64,000 nucleotides of DNA, taken from Bugulina stolonifera. Lineage: Eukaryota; Bryozoa; Gymnolaemata; Cheilostomatida; Bugulidae. The notes under the pieces are model-generated. The model was not told the origin of the DNA. It saw nothing but the letters and a program-made list of their open reading frames with translations, and ran no database searches. The position numbers and the translations under genes were made by a program. Positions within the stretch are counted from its first letter, which is position 1; each line of letters begins with the position of its first letter. Shown here piece after piece: positions 12,672 to 23,190 of this stretch. The stretch spans positions 17,670,429 to 17,734,428 of the forward strand of contig OW285187.1 of the NCBI GenBank assembly GCA_935421135.1, read 5' to 3'.

Positions 12672-13068
12672 AGTAGTATAGTCAGTGCACTTCTACACAG
12701 ACACGCACTCATTGACCCCTGTTTTCAACCAATCACAAGCCGGTATTTCCGATTTCAACCAATCACAGAAGAGCACAAAAATTTTGCACACGACCTTGCC
12801 AAGGTCACCCCAAAATCCCCCCTTCTGATTGGTCGAAAAAACATTTGCACACTTGACCCCGAACCCGGCCACGACCCCTTCCCTCCCTCCTTCCCGCCCC
12901 CTCCCCCGCCTCCCACTCCTCCCCCGCTCCCCGCCACCGCCCTCGTCCCGTCCGCGCCACCGCCGTCGCCGCCGCCGCCACCGCCGCCCTCACAGCCGCC
13001 GTCGCCGCCGCCACCACCGCCCTCACCACCGCCGCCGCCACCGCCGCCACCGCCGCCACCACCGCCGC

Positions 13069-13099
<31 letters not shown>

Positions 13100-13680
13100 A
13101 CCGCCGCCGCCGCCGCCATCACCGTCATCACCGCCACCCCTCCTCCGCCGCCGCCCACCCTCCCCACCCCGCAACCCCCACTCACCCGAACGACCGATCG
13201 TTTGAGGCGGTCAAGCCGCGTCCGCCCACGTTGCGTGCGGCGCCGACCGTACACGTGGAGGCGACGCCGGTGCCCCGTATCCACCGGGCCAAGCGACTAG
13301 GCAGCGGCCCGCCGCTTCTCCCGAGCCCTCCACTCGAAAAGCTTGTAATCTAAACGAGCGAATTCGGCTTCGCCTACAGCTCTCATTAGCGATAAGAAGA
13401 AGTACTACGGAAGGCTTGGTTTATAATGTGCATTGCATTGTTAATAAAGAAATGTGTAAAGTCTTGGCTATAAATATACTGATGGGAAGAAGGGTTGGTT
13501 CTATGATATACATTGTGTTGACAATAAAGAACCATGTACATGTGTTAAGTCAGCATATATAATACATTAAATAAACTTTTCGCAATGGTGACAATAGAAT
13601 GGATAAAAGATTGTGTACACGTGTTAAAACACAATTGAAAGAATAAAAGAGTATGTCATATCTATTATACATTAGATAAA
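12672..13680. repeat. Left terminal inverted repeat of element A
   Basis: It matches the reverse complement of about 21840-22995, with differences mainly in triplet copy number and a local duplication on the right side. In order it contains the AG terminus, a CAACCAATCACA pair (two inverted-CCAAT-like boxes), a (CCG/CCA)n block at about 12950-13140, a GC-rich unique part to about 13350, and AT-rich repeats carrying TGTGTTAAGTCAGCAT. The long open frames across the triplet block (Pro/His/Arg, Gly or Ala rich) follow from the 3-bp period. Confidence 0.8.
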
Positions 13681-13995
13681 CTTTTCACAATAGTAGCAAT
13701 AGAGTAAATAAAAGGTTGTGTGCATGTGTTAAGTCAGCATTATGTAATATATTAAATTGTTTAGCCTCCCTATAAAAATATATAGTAGTAGGGTGTGAGT
13801 TATTTTTTAGCTTGATAGCATTTTATACAATAAACACTTCACAATTGCTGCCAATTACTCCATTTAACACTAACCTTATGTTCTACTTGTTGACATCTCT
13901 GATCAGGCACTGACTAGTAGGTAGCTGTCTCTGTTTACTCTCACTCTGTTGACTAGAGACTGATTATTCATACTGCTAGAGTGAGAAACTCATAT

Positions 13996-14036
13996 CTTAA
14001 ATAGTAGTAATCAGTGGGCGGAGTCTAACCATTTCC
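13996..14036 (-). promoter_or_regulatory. Promoter-like block left of the palindromic array (element A)
   Basis: Read leftward away from the array, the order is a GGGGAAATGGTTAG segment, ACTCCGCC, and then a TATTTAAG box. The same arrangement occurs on both sides of the array in element B (about 60414-60450 and 60990-61024). Conservation between elements and the outward direction suggest a promoter. Function is inferred. Confidence 0.4.
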
Positions 14037-15140
14037 CCACCCCGATGTGAATCCGAAGCCTCCCGATGTGAATCCGAAGCCTCCCGATGTGAATCCGAAG
14101 CCTCCCGATGCACCCCGATGTGAATCCGAAGCCTCCCGATGCACCCCGATGTGAATCCGAAGCCTCCCGATGCATCCCGATGTGAATCCGAAGCTTCCCG
14201 ATGCATCCCGATGTGATTCCGAAGCTTCCCGATGCATCCCGATGTGAATCCGAAGCTTCCCGATACATCCCGATGTGATTCCGAAGCTTCCCGATGCATC
14301 CCGATGTGAATCCGAAGCTTCCCGATGCATCCCGATGTGATTCCGAAGCTTCCCGAAGCTTCCCGATGCATCCCGATGTGATTCCGAAGCTTCCCGATGC
14401 ATCCCGATGTGATTCCGAAGCTTCCCGATGCATCCCGATGTGATTCCGAAGCTTCCCGATGCATCCCGATGTGAATCCGAAGCTTCCCGATACATCCCGA
14501 TGTGATTCCGAAGCTTCCCGATGCATCCCGATGTGAATCCGAAGCTTCCCGATGCATCCCGATGTGATTCCGAAGCTTCCCGAAGCTTCCCGATGCATCC
14601 CGATGTGATTCCGAAGCTTCCCGATGCATCCCGATGTGATTCCGAAGCTTCCCGATGCATCCCGATGTGATTCCGAAGCTTCCCGATGCATCCCGATGTG
14701 ATTCCGAAGCTTCCCGAAGCTTCCCGATGCATCCCGATGTGTCCCGATGTGTCAATTCACATCGGGATGCATCGGGAAACTTCGGAATCACATCGGGATG
14801 CATCGGGAAGCTTCGGAATCACATCGGGATGCATCGGGAAGCTTCGGATTCACATCGGGATGCATCGGGAAGCTTCGGATTCACATCGGGATGCATCGGG
14901 AAGCTTCGGAATCACATCGGGATGCATCGGGAAGCTTCGGAATCACATCGGGATGCATCGGGAAGCTTCGGAATCACATCGGGATGCATCGGGAAGCTTC
15001 GGATTAACATCGGGATGCATCGGGAGGCTTCGGATTCACATCGGGGTGCATCGGGAGGCTTCGGATTCACATCGGGGTGCATCGGGAGGCTTCGGATTCA
15101 CATCGGGAGGCTTCGGATTCACATCGGGGTGCATCGGGTC
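14036..15140. repeat. Palindromic array of a 31-bp repeat, element A
   Basis: The unit is 31 bp: a 10-bp CCCGATGCAT piece plus a 21-bp piece running from CCCGATGTGA to CGAAGCTT. It is repeated about 23 times left of position 14752 and about 12 times, inverted, to the right, so the block can fold into one long hairpin. Outer units carry variants (CACC, GCCT), and inner units are more homogeneous. Since 31 is not a multiple of 3, every strand and frame stays open with the same peptide (SHRDASGSFG-like); these frames are artefacts. The array has the form of inverted iterons, and a replication or promoter role is speculation. Confidence 0.93.
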
Positions 15141-15188
15141 ACATTGGGATTGGATAAAAAAAGGGAGGAGTCAAGAAATGAGCAGTTG

Positions 15189-15195
15189 TATAAAG
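15189..15195 (+). promoter_or_regulatory. TATA box (TATAAAG) to the right of the array
   Basis: TATAAAG followed about 25-30 bp later by an initiator-like TCACAGTC. It lies directly outside the array and upstream of the only gene of element A. It probably starts the rightward transcript whose 5' exon ends at the ATG at 15752-15754. Confidence 0.4.
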
Positions 15196-15639
15196 GGAGA
15201 GTGGGATCACAGTCTCAACACATCACTACTGTACAGCTACACTACTACAATAGTCCAAAACCAAGAAGAGTTATTTGCGGGCTTAACGGACTCACAAATG
15301 GATGGAATTATTGAAGAAGAAGAAGGGGAAAATAATAGGAGTGGGGAGTCTTGCCCGAAAGGATCTTTCTAACATGGCGGACTCTCCGTCCTCCTCGGAT
15401 AGGGGCGAGACCACAACAACCCATGGATGAGTATTATTCCAAGATAGAAAAGATGCGGCTTTCTTCAGTAGTATTGTTTTATTACGAAGATAAATAGAGA
15501 AAAAATAAAAGAATCAAGAATCAAGCAGAAATCTAAAAAGCAAAGAAAAAAAAAAGAATGCAGGTAAGATAAAAACTATTGGTTTCTTTTTTTTAGTTAT
15601 AGTAGTATAAAAACGAATTATAAGTAAGGTGAAGTATTT

Positions 15640-15754
15640 CTCTCAAGCGTGAGAGAGGATTTTTATCATTACCACTCAACCACCTAGTAAAGACTTGCAA
15701 CTCTGTGGATATTTACTAATTTCTCTGAATAAACATCACTCAACAATTAATATG
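15640..15754 (+). other. Candidate 5' exon ending in ATG, element A gene
   Basis: An ATG at 15752-15754 is followed directly by GTGAGT, just as at 18506-18508. Splicing to 18807 would give an in-frame start (ATG then GCT TCT). Splicing to the tiny exon 18501-18508 would give ATG followed at once by TGA, then the second ATG. The exon's left limit is unknown. Confidence 0.3.
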
Positions 15755-15766
15755 GTGAGTAAACTT

Positions 15767-16415
15767 ATTTTAATATGTATTTTAGTATGAATTTACTCAT
15801 TTGAGTTAACATTGGGACTAATTCTATTTTAGTAGTGATATAATACTCCCTTGGTATGACCAGAGCTTAGAAACTTTGTAAGCTTATGTATTAAACTGTT
15901 TTGATTCTCAACATGAGAGCAAGTATGTAGAGATCTGATCTGTCTATACTACAATTTGTGTGACCGGAGCTTAGAAGCTTTATATGTGGTGAGATTTTTT
16001 TCAATATGAGTAGTTATACCACTAGTAGTGTAATAAGTATCAAAACAGTTTATTACCACTTGTACTGGCTATACTAGTACATCCTAGCTATTTTAATATG
16101 TATTTTAATATGAACTTACTCATTTGAGTTAACATTGGGGCTAATTATATTTTAGTAGTGGTATAATTCTCCTTTGGTATGTCCAGGGCTTAGAAACTTT
16201 GTAAGCTTATATATTAAACTGTTTTGACTCTCAACATGAAAGCATGTGTGTAGAGATCTGCTCTGTCTATACTACAATTAGTGTGACCATAGCTTAGAAA
16301 CTTTATAAGTGGTGAGATTTATTTTCAATATGAGTAGTTATACCACTAGTAGGGTAATAAGTATCAAAACAGTTTATTACCACTTGTACTGACTATACTT
16401 GTACATCCTAGCAAA
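15767..16415. repeat. Tandem duplication of about 320 bp inside element A
   Basis: 15767-16070 and about 16090-16415 are diverged tandem copies. Each begins near TTTTAATATGTATTTTA, contains GAGTTAACATTGGG, and ends with TATCAAAACAGTTTATTACCACTTGTACT. They lie in the presumed first intron of the element A gene. Confidence 0.8.
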
Positions 16416-16457
16416 GAAGTATATTATCAAGTGTAGCCTATACTCTGCATCTAAGAC

Positions 16458-18052
16458 TAGGCCTGCACGGTGTTTCGGTTTCAAACGATGTAAACGATGT
16501 GTGAACCCTCGGTGTTAGACATTGGCAAATTTTTTATGCACCGAATCGTACCGGCACCGTGCCTAAACGATATATCGATGGTTCGGTGTAGTTCGATGTT
16601 ATCGAACCGGATCGCTATGCCAGTAGTCATTCAATATTCATGCGGTCTAATGTCACGTGTTCTTGTTTACCTCACTTCAAACTAGGTTGCATACCTTCGC
16701 TAATCCGTTTCCATATTAACTGCCATCGTGGCTGTGATTGATTATCAATGTTGTGGAGGTAATAGTTATTATTAAATTATAATAAATTGATTAATAATTA
16801 CGTAACTTAGCAGATTCTGCGTATATTATATTCTATCGTTTGCATATGATTGCTTTGTTCATGAATAGTGTGCTGAAATAGATTAGTAGTATACGATCGA
16901 ATATAATGGATTATTATAAATAATATAATTAAATTTAAACATACCATTGGATTAATTATTTCTATTATAATTAATCTACTACTAATGTTTAAATTTGATT
17001 ATAATCGCTTGTAACTAAAAATAGCTTCAATGCTTATAATAGTTAATCATTATTAATTATGTTTTTTTAATTAAAAATCGTTGTGTAGTTATGCTTTTGG
17101 TAAGCACCAGCTCTTTATTTATTTAAAATAAGCTAATACTAATGTTCAATCAATATTTTGTAGGTGGAATTCATCGGACTGAGCCATCGAAATATCAAAT
17201 CTGAAGACAAATCTGCTAGATTCAATCGGTGGACACACTGAATTACACCAAATCAGCAATCTATCAAGAAAGCTTGCAAGAAAGATTTCCTACATTATCA
17301 TTACATCATATGCAACTATGCTAGCGTTTCTTCTTTCTCTTGTGATATGAAGTTAGCCCATGTAATTTTAAATTTGTTATCTTTTTGTGTCAATGGTACG
17401 AGTGTGGTGGAAACAATGTTTGCTGTTTTTCTTCTGTAATTTGGTCACAATCAGTAATAAATCTAATAAATTATATGTAGTCGGTTGGGTGTGTGTCCAC
17501 CCTCATGTTTTTATATTTAATGTATTTATTAAAATTATATAAAATAGGTGAAGTAAGACCCAATGCAACTTAAAACTCACTAGACTACATGGGCAAATAC
17601 AAAATCTTGGAGTAGGAGTAAGCACTGATTACTTTCATTAACTCAGTAGCCACTTAAAGAAAAATAATATACATATACTATGTTTTAATGAAGCCCTGTC
17701 TGCCTGCCATACCTGAAAATAAAATAAAACAATGATTGGCATGAACTCATGTTGCAAGAAAGTGTTGAGGATTTTTGTTCCCTTGTATTGCACGATCATG
17801 ATGGGACAACTCTATTAGGCAAACTAGCTCCTGGACCGGTTCGATCCGGTATACCGAACCAAAGTTGACACCGTCTAACACCGCTTGAGACCAAGTTCAA
17901 GAGGTCCGGTGCGGTTCGATATATCGATCCAAATTTGGCATCGGTTGACACCGAATGAGACCAGGCACAAGAGAACCGGTGTCAACCGGTGTTTGATTAC
18001 CACCACCCCAAAAACCGAATACCAGTGGGGAGGCAACACCGGTGCAGGCCTA
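16458..18052. mobile_element. Non-autonomous hAT-type DNA transposon nested in element A
   Basis: The left end TAGGCCTGCACGGTGTT and right end CCGGTGCAGGCCTA are inverted. They are flanked by an identical 8-bp duplication, TCTAAGAC (16450-16457 and 18053-18060). An 8-bp duplication with TAGG-type termini is characteristic of hAT elements. Subterminal regions carry repeated CGGTTCGGT/CCGGTGT-type words and clustered TCGAT motifs, typical transposase-binding arrays. The 1.6-kb interior is AT-rich with no transposase frame, so it was mobilised in trans. It inserted after element A's internal duplication had formed. Confidence 0.88.
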
Positions 18053-18068
18053 TCTAAGACTATACTGT

Positions 18069-18308
18069 ACTAAAGTGGCCTATCACAATACTTGGGGTGG
18101 ACTTGCTGCTAAAAAGATTAACTGGATAATTCTAATGAATAGGTCTGCACTAAAGTGATTTATTACACTACTTGGGATGAACTTGTTGCTAAAAAGATTA
18201 ACTGAATAATTCTAATAAATAGGTCTACACCAAAGTGATTTATTACACTACTTAGGATGAACTTGAAGCTAAAAAGACTAACTGATTAATTCTAATAAAT
18301 AGATCTGC
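18069..18308. repeat. 80-bp tandem repeat, three copies
   Basis: Three consecutive 80-bp units start at 18069, 18149 and 18229 (ACTAAAG...GCTAAAAAGA...TTCTAAT), with a partial fourth at 18309. They lie in the intron of the element A gene, immediately right of the hAT insertion. Confidence 0.85.
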
Positions 18309-18505
18309 ACTAACACAAGAGTAATTTATCTCTCTGTTTGGGAGGAGCTTACCATCAGAAAGACTCAATTGGTTGAAAAACACATAAAAAGTAAGGGGTG
18401 GTATTTTTGGTTTTTTTTCTGTCTTATACTGATTATTCACTTCAAAATTAATTCTTGCTAACACATGTTCTGTTTATCTGTTCTTGTTTCTATTCCCCAG
18501 TGACT

Positions 18506-21067
18506 ATGGTGAGTTGGTGGTTTTATCCACACAGTTAAGGCTTTAGTATATATTATTACTTGTTATTTAACTTGCCTATGCTATTCATTCTAAAAGTAGT
18601 TGTTATCAGTATTCTTATTCTCTTGCTCAATAACTATAGGGATTAGTATTTTTGTATACTTGACTTGTACACTACCACTATGCTCATGTTTCCTATATAT
18701 TTTTATTCATTCTTATTTTCTTTGTTTAGTAACTATGTTGCATTAGTAGTTCCGTTTACTTGACTTATGCTTTGGTATATGTTTATTACTCTACATATAC
18801 TTACAGGCTTCTACATCTAAATATCAAAGAAAGAAATATATAAGAAAAATTAAAACATCAAAAAAAGGTACGAAGTATATGGTTACGTACGACTCGGAAG
18901 ACAGAAGACGAATCTCGAGGAAAAGAATCCCATCTCCAGAAATGGTTAGTCTATTATCTTATTTGTTCACACATGCATTACACCTTCAATCCACTATGGT
19001 GTTGGGTTTCTAAGATGTCAAAGGAGATTACTGACATTTCTGCAGAAGTACATGTTAGTTACACATAATGATGATGTACTTTTTTATACTATAAGCCTCT
19101 TACCATGTCTAGAATGTCAAAAGAGACTACTTCCTTTTTAAAACCAGATGTTAATTAGTCATAGTATGATTTTCTCTAATTCTATAAGTCTCTTACCATG
19201 TCTAAGATGTTAAAGATTAGTGATATTTTTATTATAAGTATTGCACTTTCTTTCTTATGTATTATTTTTATCAATAAGACACTTTTTTTTCTTTTCTTAT
19301 GTGAAAAAATATAACATAAATTACAACTGGCTTTCTTATGTTGATGATGTATTTCTCTTTATGTGAGTAAATAGACAGGCTTTAGTAGACTTGCTTAGTA
19401 CTTAGAGTGCTAGTTTTTTCATCAAATTCTTCAAAAACCATATATTACAAATAACTATGTTAATGTAGTTTGTTAATTAGTCTCTGCACATTTTATTTAC
19501 ATTATAGAATGAAAAAGAAACAGATTTAGGGGAAGAAGAGATTGGTTTATTTGAACAATGTGGGGGAGTAGATGGTTTCGAGATAGGTAAGAATGATTTA
19601 GTATCTATTTGTATATTTAGAATCTTTTTTTTTTTTTTTTTTTCTGATTTACAAGTAAGTCATATGTTCTCTCTCACTTATTCTTGTTATTTTCTTTCTT
19701 TTTTAGGACTCAGAGCAAAGTCGATATGTAAGGGGGGTCTAAGATTCTATGTCTTTGTTAGTGATGAGACAAAAAGAAGACTGGAGATGTCACTAACAAA
19801 GCCATTTGAATCGGATGACCCCTGTTTTTTATGCAATAAGAATGTTGGGCACCGACGAGGTGTCCACATTCAACAACATTTTTTGCTCCGAATCTGTTTT
19901 TGCTATCACATAACAGTAGATGATGAGGGGATGAATAGACACTACAACTTTCCATCTAATCATCATATTGATGGAAAGCCCTGTCACCGACACATCTCCT
20001 TCAACACACGCTTTCTAACAGATATCTATTCATTAAAAAAGACCATATCCTTTTTGCAAAGGGTCACTGGTCACTCTCCACCTTCCAAAATACTCATCCC
20101 CGCATACACTCCAACAACTGTTGATGGGGTAGTATACCCTCCCTTCTTTAAGGGGATGTCTACTACTCCATTCTCTTTAAAGTCTGGGGTGTGCTCTTCA
20201 CAATTTCCTCTCCCTTCTCACCATCATTTTGATTCAGATGCTTCTTCCATCAGTAACTCTCTTACTAATGGAGACATTACCATCTCTACTTCTTCTCTTA
20301 CAACTACTACTATTACTACTACTCCTTCTACTACTTCTTTTCCTCCACTCTTTTCTTCACATTCACCCTCTCATTCTCCTGAAAGATCTGTAAAGTCTGG
20401 GGTGTGCTCTTCACAATTTCCTCTCCCTTCTCACCATCATTTTGATTCAGATGCTTCTTCCATCAGTAACTCTCTTACTAATGGAGACATTACCACCTCT
20501 ACTTCTTCTCTTACAACTACTACTATTACTACTACCATTACTACCACTCCTTCTACTGCTTCTTTTCCCCCACTCTTTTCTTCACATTCACCCTCTCATT
20601 CTCCTGAAAGATCTGATGATACAGTTACCACTGTTTCGATACCTACTTCTACTCCCACCTCTTCACCTGCTCCACTCTTTTTCTTAGATTCACCCTCTTT
20701 TTCTCTTGGAAGGTCTAATAATACAATTACTAGTCTTTCAATACCTACTTTTATTACTACTTCTACTACTACCACTTCTTCCTTTTCTTTAGCTTCACCC
20801 TCTCTTTCTTTTGGAAGAGAGCTACTTAGCTTGCAATCTCCTTCTTGTTCGTCTGAACTCAATCTTAATACCCCCACCACTATTACCCCCATAGAAGAGG
20901 AGACTGTCAGTGAACTAGTTGATCGAAGCAGACTCCCCCCATCTTTTTTCTCTGGAGCAGTTGAGTATTACCGCTCTGCCATTTTTCATCTCAAGAAGAA
21001 TGGGTATCACAGAGAGGTAATAGCACAAGCTGAAGCTTACCTTCGAGTCAGTGAAGAAAAGCTCTAA
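18506..21067 (+). CDS. Element A gene: Ser/Thr-rich protein of unknown function
   Basis: Four exons join in frame to about 526 residues: ATG only (18506-18508, abutting a GTGAGT donor), 18807-18944, 19508-19586 and 19707-21067. The N-terminus is strongly basic (KYQRKKYIRKIK, KKGTKY, RRRISRKR), as in nuclear or DNA-binding proteins, and an acidic exon follows. The first third of the last exon has a Cys/His-rich part (CFLCNKNVGHRRGVH...CFCYH...HYNFPSNHH...CHRH) that may bind metal. A long Ser/Thr/Pro-rich linker holds a duplicated 71-residue block (near 20178 and 20391). The end is a compact, probably helical domain (SAIFHLKKNGYHREVIAQAE). I recognise no family, and it is not a known Polinton core protein. 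Its preserved frame suggests a function for the element. Confidence 0.6.
20178..20604 (+). repeat. Duplicated 71-codon block inside the element A gene
   Basis: Two in-frame copies of about 213 bp, each starting AAGTCTGGGGTGTGCTCTTC and ending near CATTCTCCTGAAAGATCTG. They are nearly identical apart from a short ACT-triplet insertion in the second. The duplication kept the reading frame. Confidence 0.9.
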
Positions 21068-21840
21068 TCATCTTTTCTTTAGTTTTTTTTCTTTTTTCTC
21101 CCACTCTCTTTCTCCCACTCTCTCTCTCTCTCTCTCTCTGTAGTGTCTCATTCCCTCTGCATTTACTTTTATGTGATAGCAAATCAGTGAGGATTTTTTT
21201 TAAATTATTTTTTAAATTATTATATAATGGTATTCTAACACTTATACACATCCTTTTATACATTCTATTGCTACTTTTGTAAAAAGTTTATTTAATGTAT
21301 TATATGTGCTGACTTAACACATGCACACAGCTGTCTCTTGCTATAATAGCTATGACATACTCCTTTACATATGTGTCTTTTATTCTTTCAATTGTGTTTA
21401 AATCATATTATAATGATATTTCAACATGTGTACACAATCTTTATTTATTCTATTGCTACTATTGTGAAAAGTTTATTTAATGTATTATATATGCTGCCCT
21501 TAACACATGTACACAGACTTTTCTTGCTAACAATAGCTATGACATACTCCTTTACATATGTAGCTTTTTTATTCATTCTATTGCTAGTGTTGTAAAAAGT
21601 GTATTTAATGTATTACATAATGCTGACTTAACACATACACTCAATCTTTTATTTATTCTATTGCTACTATTGTAAAAAGTTTATTTAATATATTACATAA
21701 TGCTGACTTAACACATGCACACAACCTTTTATTTATTCTATTGCTACTATTGTGAAAAGTTTATCTAATGTATAATATACACTGTCTTAACACATGCACA
21801 CAGACTTCCTTGCTAATAACAGATATGACATACTCTTTTA
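21068..21840. repeat. AT-rich satellite-like repeats, right side of element A
   Basis: After a CT-rich tract (21090-21140) the sequence cycles through variants of TGCTGACTTAACACATGCACACA, TTTATTCTATTGCTACTATTGTGAAAAG and TTTATTTAATGTATTA. The same words fill both arms of element B and continue into the right terminal repeat. No gene is visible. Confidence 0.85.
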
Positions 21841-22524
21841 AATATGTGTCTTTTATTCTTTCAATTGTGTTTTAACACGTGTACACAATCTTTTATTCAT
21901 TCTATTGTCACCATTGTGAAAAGTTTATTTAATGCATTATATATGCTGACTTAACACATGCACATGGTTCTTTGTTGTCAATACAATGTATATTATAGAA
22001 ACAACCCTTCTTCCCATCAGTATATTTATAGCCAAGACTTTACACATTTCTTTGGAAAGTTTATTTAATGCATTATATATGCTGACTTAACACATGCACA
22101 CGGTTCTTTGTTGTCAATACAATGTATATTATAGAACCAACCCTTCTTCCCATCAGTGTATTTATAGCCAAGACTTTACACATTTCTTTATTAACAATGC
22201 AATGCACATCATAAACCAAGCCTTCCGTAGTACTTCTTCTTATCGCTAATGAGAGCTATAGGCGAAGAAGCGCAGTCGAATTCGCTCGTTTAGATCACAA
22301 GCTTTTTGAGTGGAGGGCTCGGGAGAAGCGGCGGGCCGCTGCCTAGTCGCTTGGCCCGGTGGATACGGGGCACCGGCGTCGCCTCCACGTGTACGGTCGG
22401 CGCCGCACGCAACGTGGGCGGACGCGGCTTGACCGCCTCAAACGATCGGTCGTTCGGGTGAGTGGGGGTTGCGGGGTGGGGAGGGTGGGCGGCGGCGGAG
22501 GAGGGGTGGCGGTGATGACGGTGA

Positions 22525-22569
<45 letters not shown>

Positions 22570-22581
22570 CGGTGGTGGTGG

Positions 22582-22613
<32 letters not shown>

Positions 22614-22995
22614 GTGGTGGTGGCGGCGGCGGCGGCGGTGGTGAGGGCGGTGGTGGCGGCGGCGACGGCGGCTGTGAGGGCGGCGGTGGCGGCGGCGGCG
22701 ACGGCGGTGGCGCGGACGGGACGAGGGCGGTGGCGGGGAGCGGGGGAGGAGTGGGAGGCGGGGGAGGGGGCGGGAAGGAGGGAGGGAAGGGGTCGTGGCC
22801 GGGTTCGGGGTCAAGTGTGCAAATGTTTTTTCGACCAATCAGAAGGGGGGATTTTGGGGTGACCTTGGCAAGGTCGTGTGCAAAATTTTTGTGCTCTTCT
22901 GTGATTGGTTGAAATCGGAAATACCGGCTTGTGATTGGTTGAAAACAGGGGTCAATGAGTGCGTGTCTGTGTAGAAGTGCACTGACTATACTACT
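21841..22995. repeat. Right terminal inverted repeat of element A
   Basis: Reverse complement of the left repeat, ending CTATACTACT at 22995. It includes the (GGC)n block (about 22480-22690) and a local duplication of about 110 bp (21975-22060 against 22088-22180) not present on the left. The triplet block is longer than on the left. Confidence 0.8.
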
Positions 22996-23001
22996 AATGT
23001 C
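22996..23001. other. Right target-site duplication of element A (AATGTC)
   Basis: Identical to 12666-12671. Host sequence resumes here. Confidence 0.85.
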
Positions 23002-23019
23002 AATTTGTCCATAATAGTT

Positions 23020-23190
23020 AAAAGGTGAGTGTGACAGAGTACTGAACCCTCTCATCAAAGAGCTATGTGAGATTGAGGAAACAATCACTTCAACGCTCCT
23101 GGGTTACAATTTTATTATCCCAAAAATTTACTGGGAAGAGAAGGCAGTATTTTTTTCTTACCAGGGCATAGCTGCTGGTTATGAATAAGT
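23020..23190 (+). CDS. Candidate coding segment, unrecognised
   Basis: A 56-codon open stretch reads VLNPLIKELCEIEETITSTL and continues to YQGIAAGYE before a stop. The heptad-like leucine/isoleucine pattern looks protein-like. It starts within 30 bp of the element A insertion site, so an upstream part could be separated by the transposon. Two further candidates lie downstream on the same strand: 23528-23587 (AERKIQYMLDDNSIKNSIK then TAG, after an AG) and 24079-24113 (between TGTAG and GTGAGT). I found no consistent gene model. Confidence 0.22.

Larger units (their letters stand above)
12672..22995. mobile_element. Element A: Polinton/Maverick-like transposon, 10.3 kb
   Basis: The ends are perfect inverted copies starting AGTAGTATAGTCAGTGCAC, flanked by AATGTC duplications. 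The inverted repeats run about 1 kb inward on both sides (12672 to about 13680; 22995 to about 21840) and include GC-rich triplet arrays. Inside are a 31-bp palindromic array (14036-15140), satellite-like AT-rich repeats, one spliced gene (18506-21067) and a nested hAT element. Polintons normally run 15-25 kb and encode a protein-primed PolB, integrase, ATPase, protease and capsid proteins; none is visible here, so this is probably a non-autonomous derivative. Classification rests on the termini, the duplication length and the terminus shared with element B, which carries PolB pieces. Confidence 0.75.

Noticed and set aside
12755..13353. Long Gly-, Ala- or Pro/His/Arg-rich frames in the terminal repeats of element A
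   Set aside because: They exist in several frames and on both strands because of the 3-bp period of the CCG/CCA block, and recur mirrored at 22290-23088.
13997..15372. Frames of 220-270 codons across the 31-bp array
   Set aside because: The same peptide repeats in every frame on both strands; this is tandem-repeat geometry, not coding.
15178..15372. Small frame starting MSSCIKGEWDHS
   Set aside because: It overlaps the probable TATA box and start site and has no splice or family support, although its composition is not absurd.
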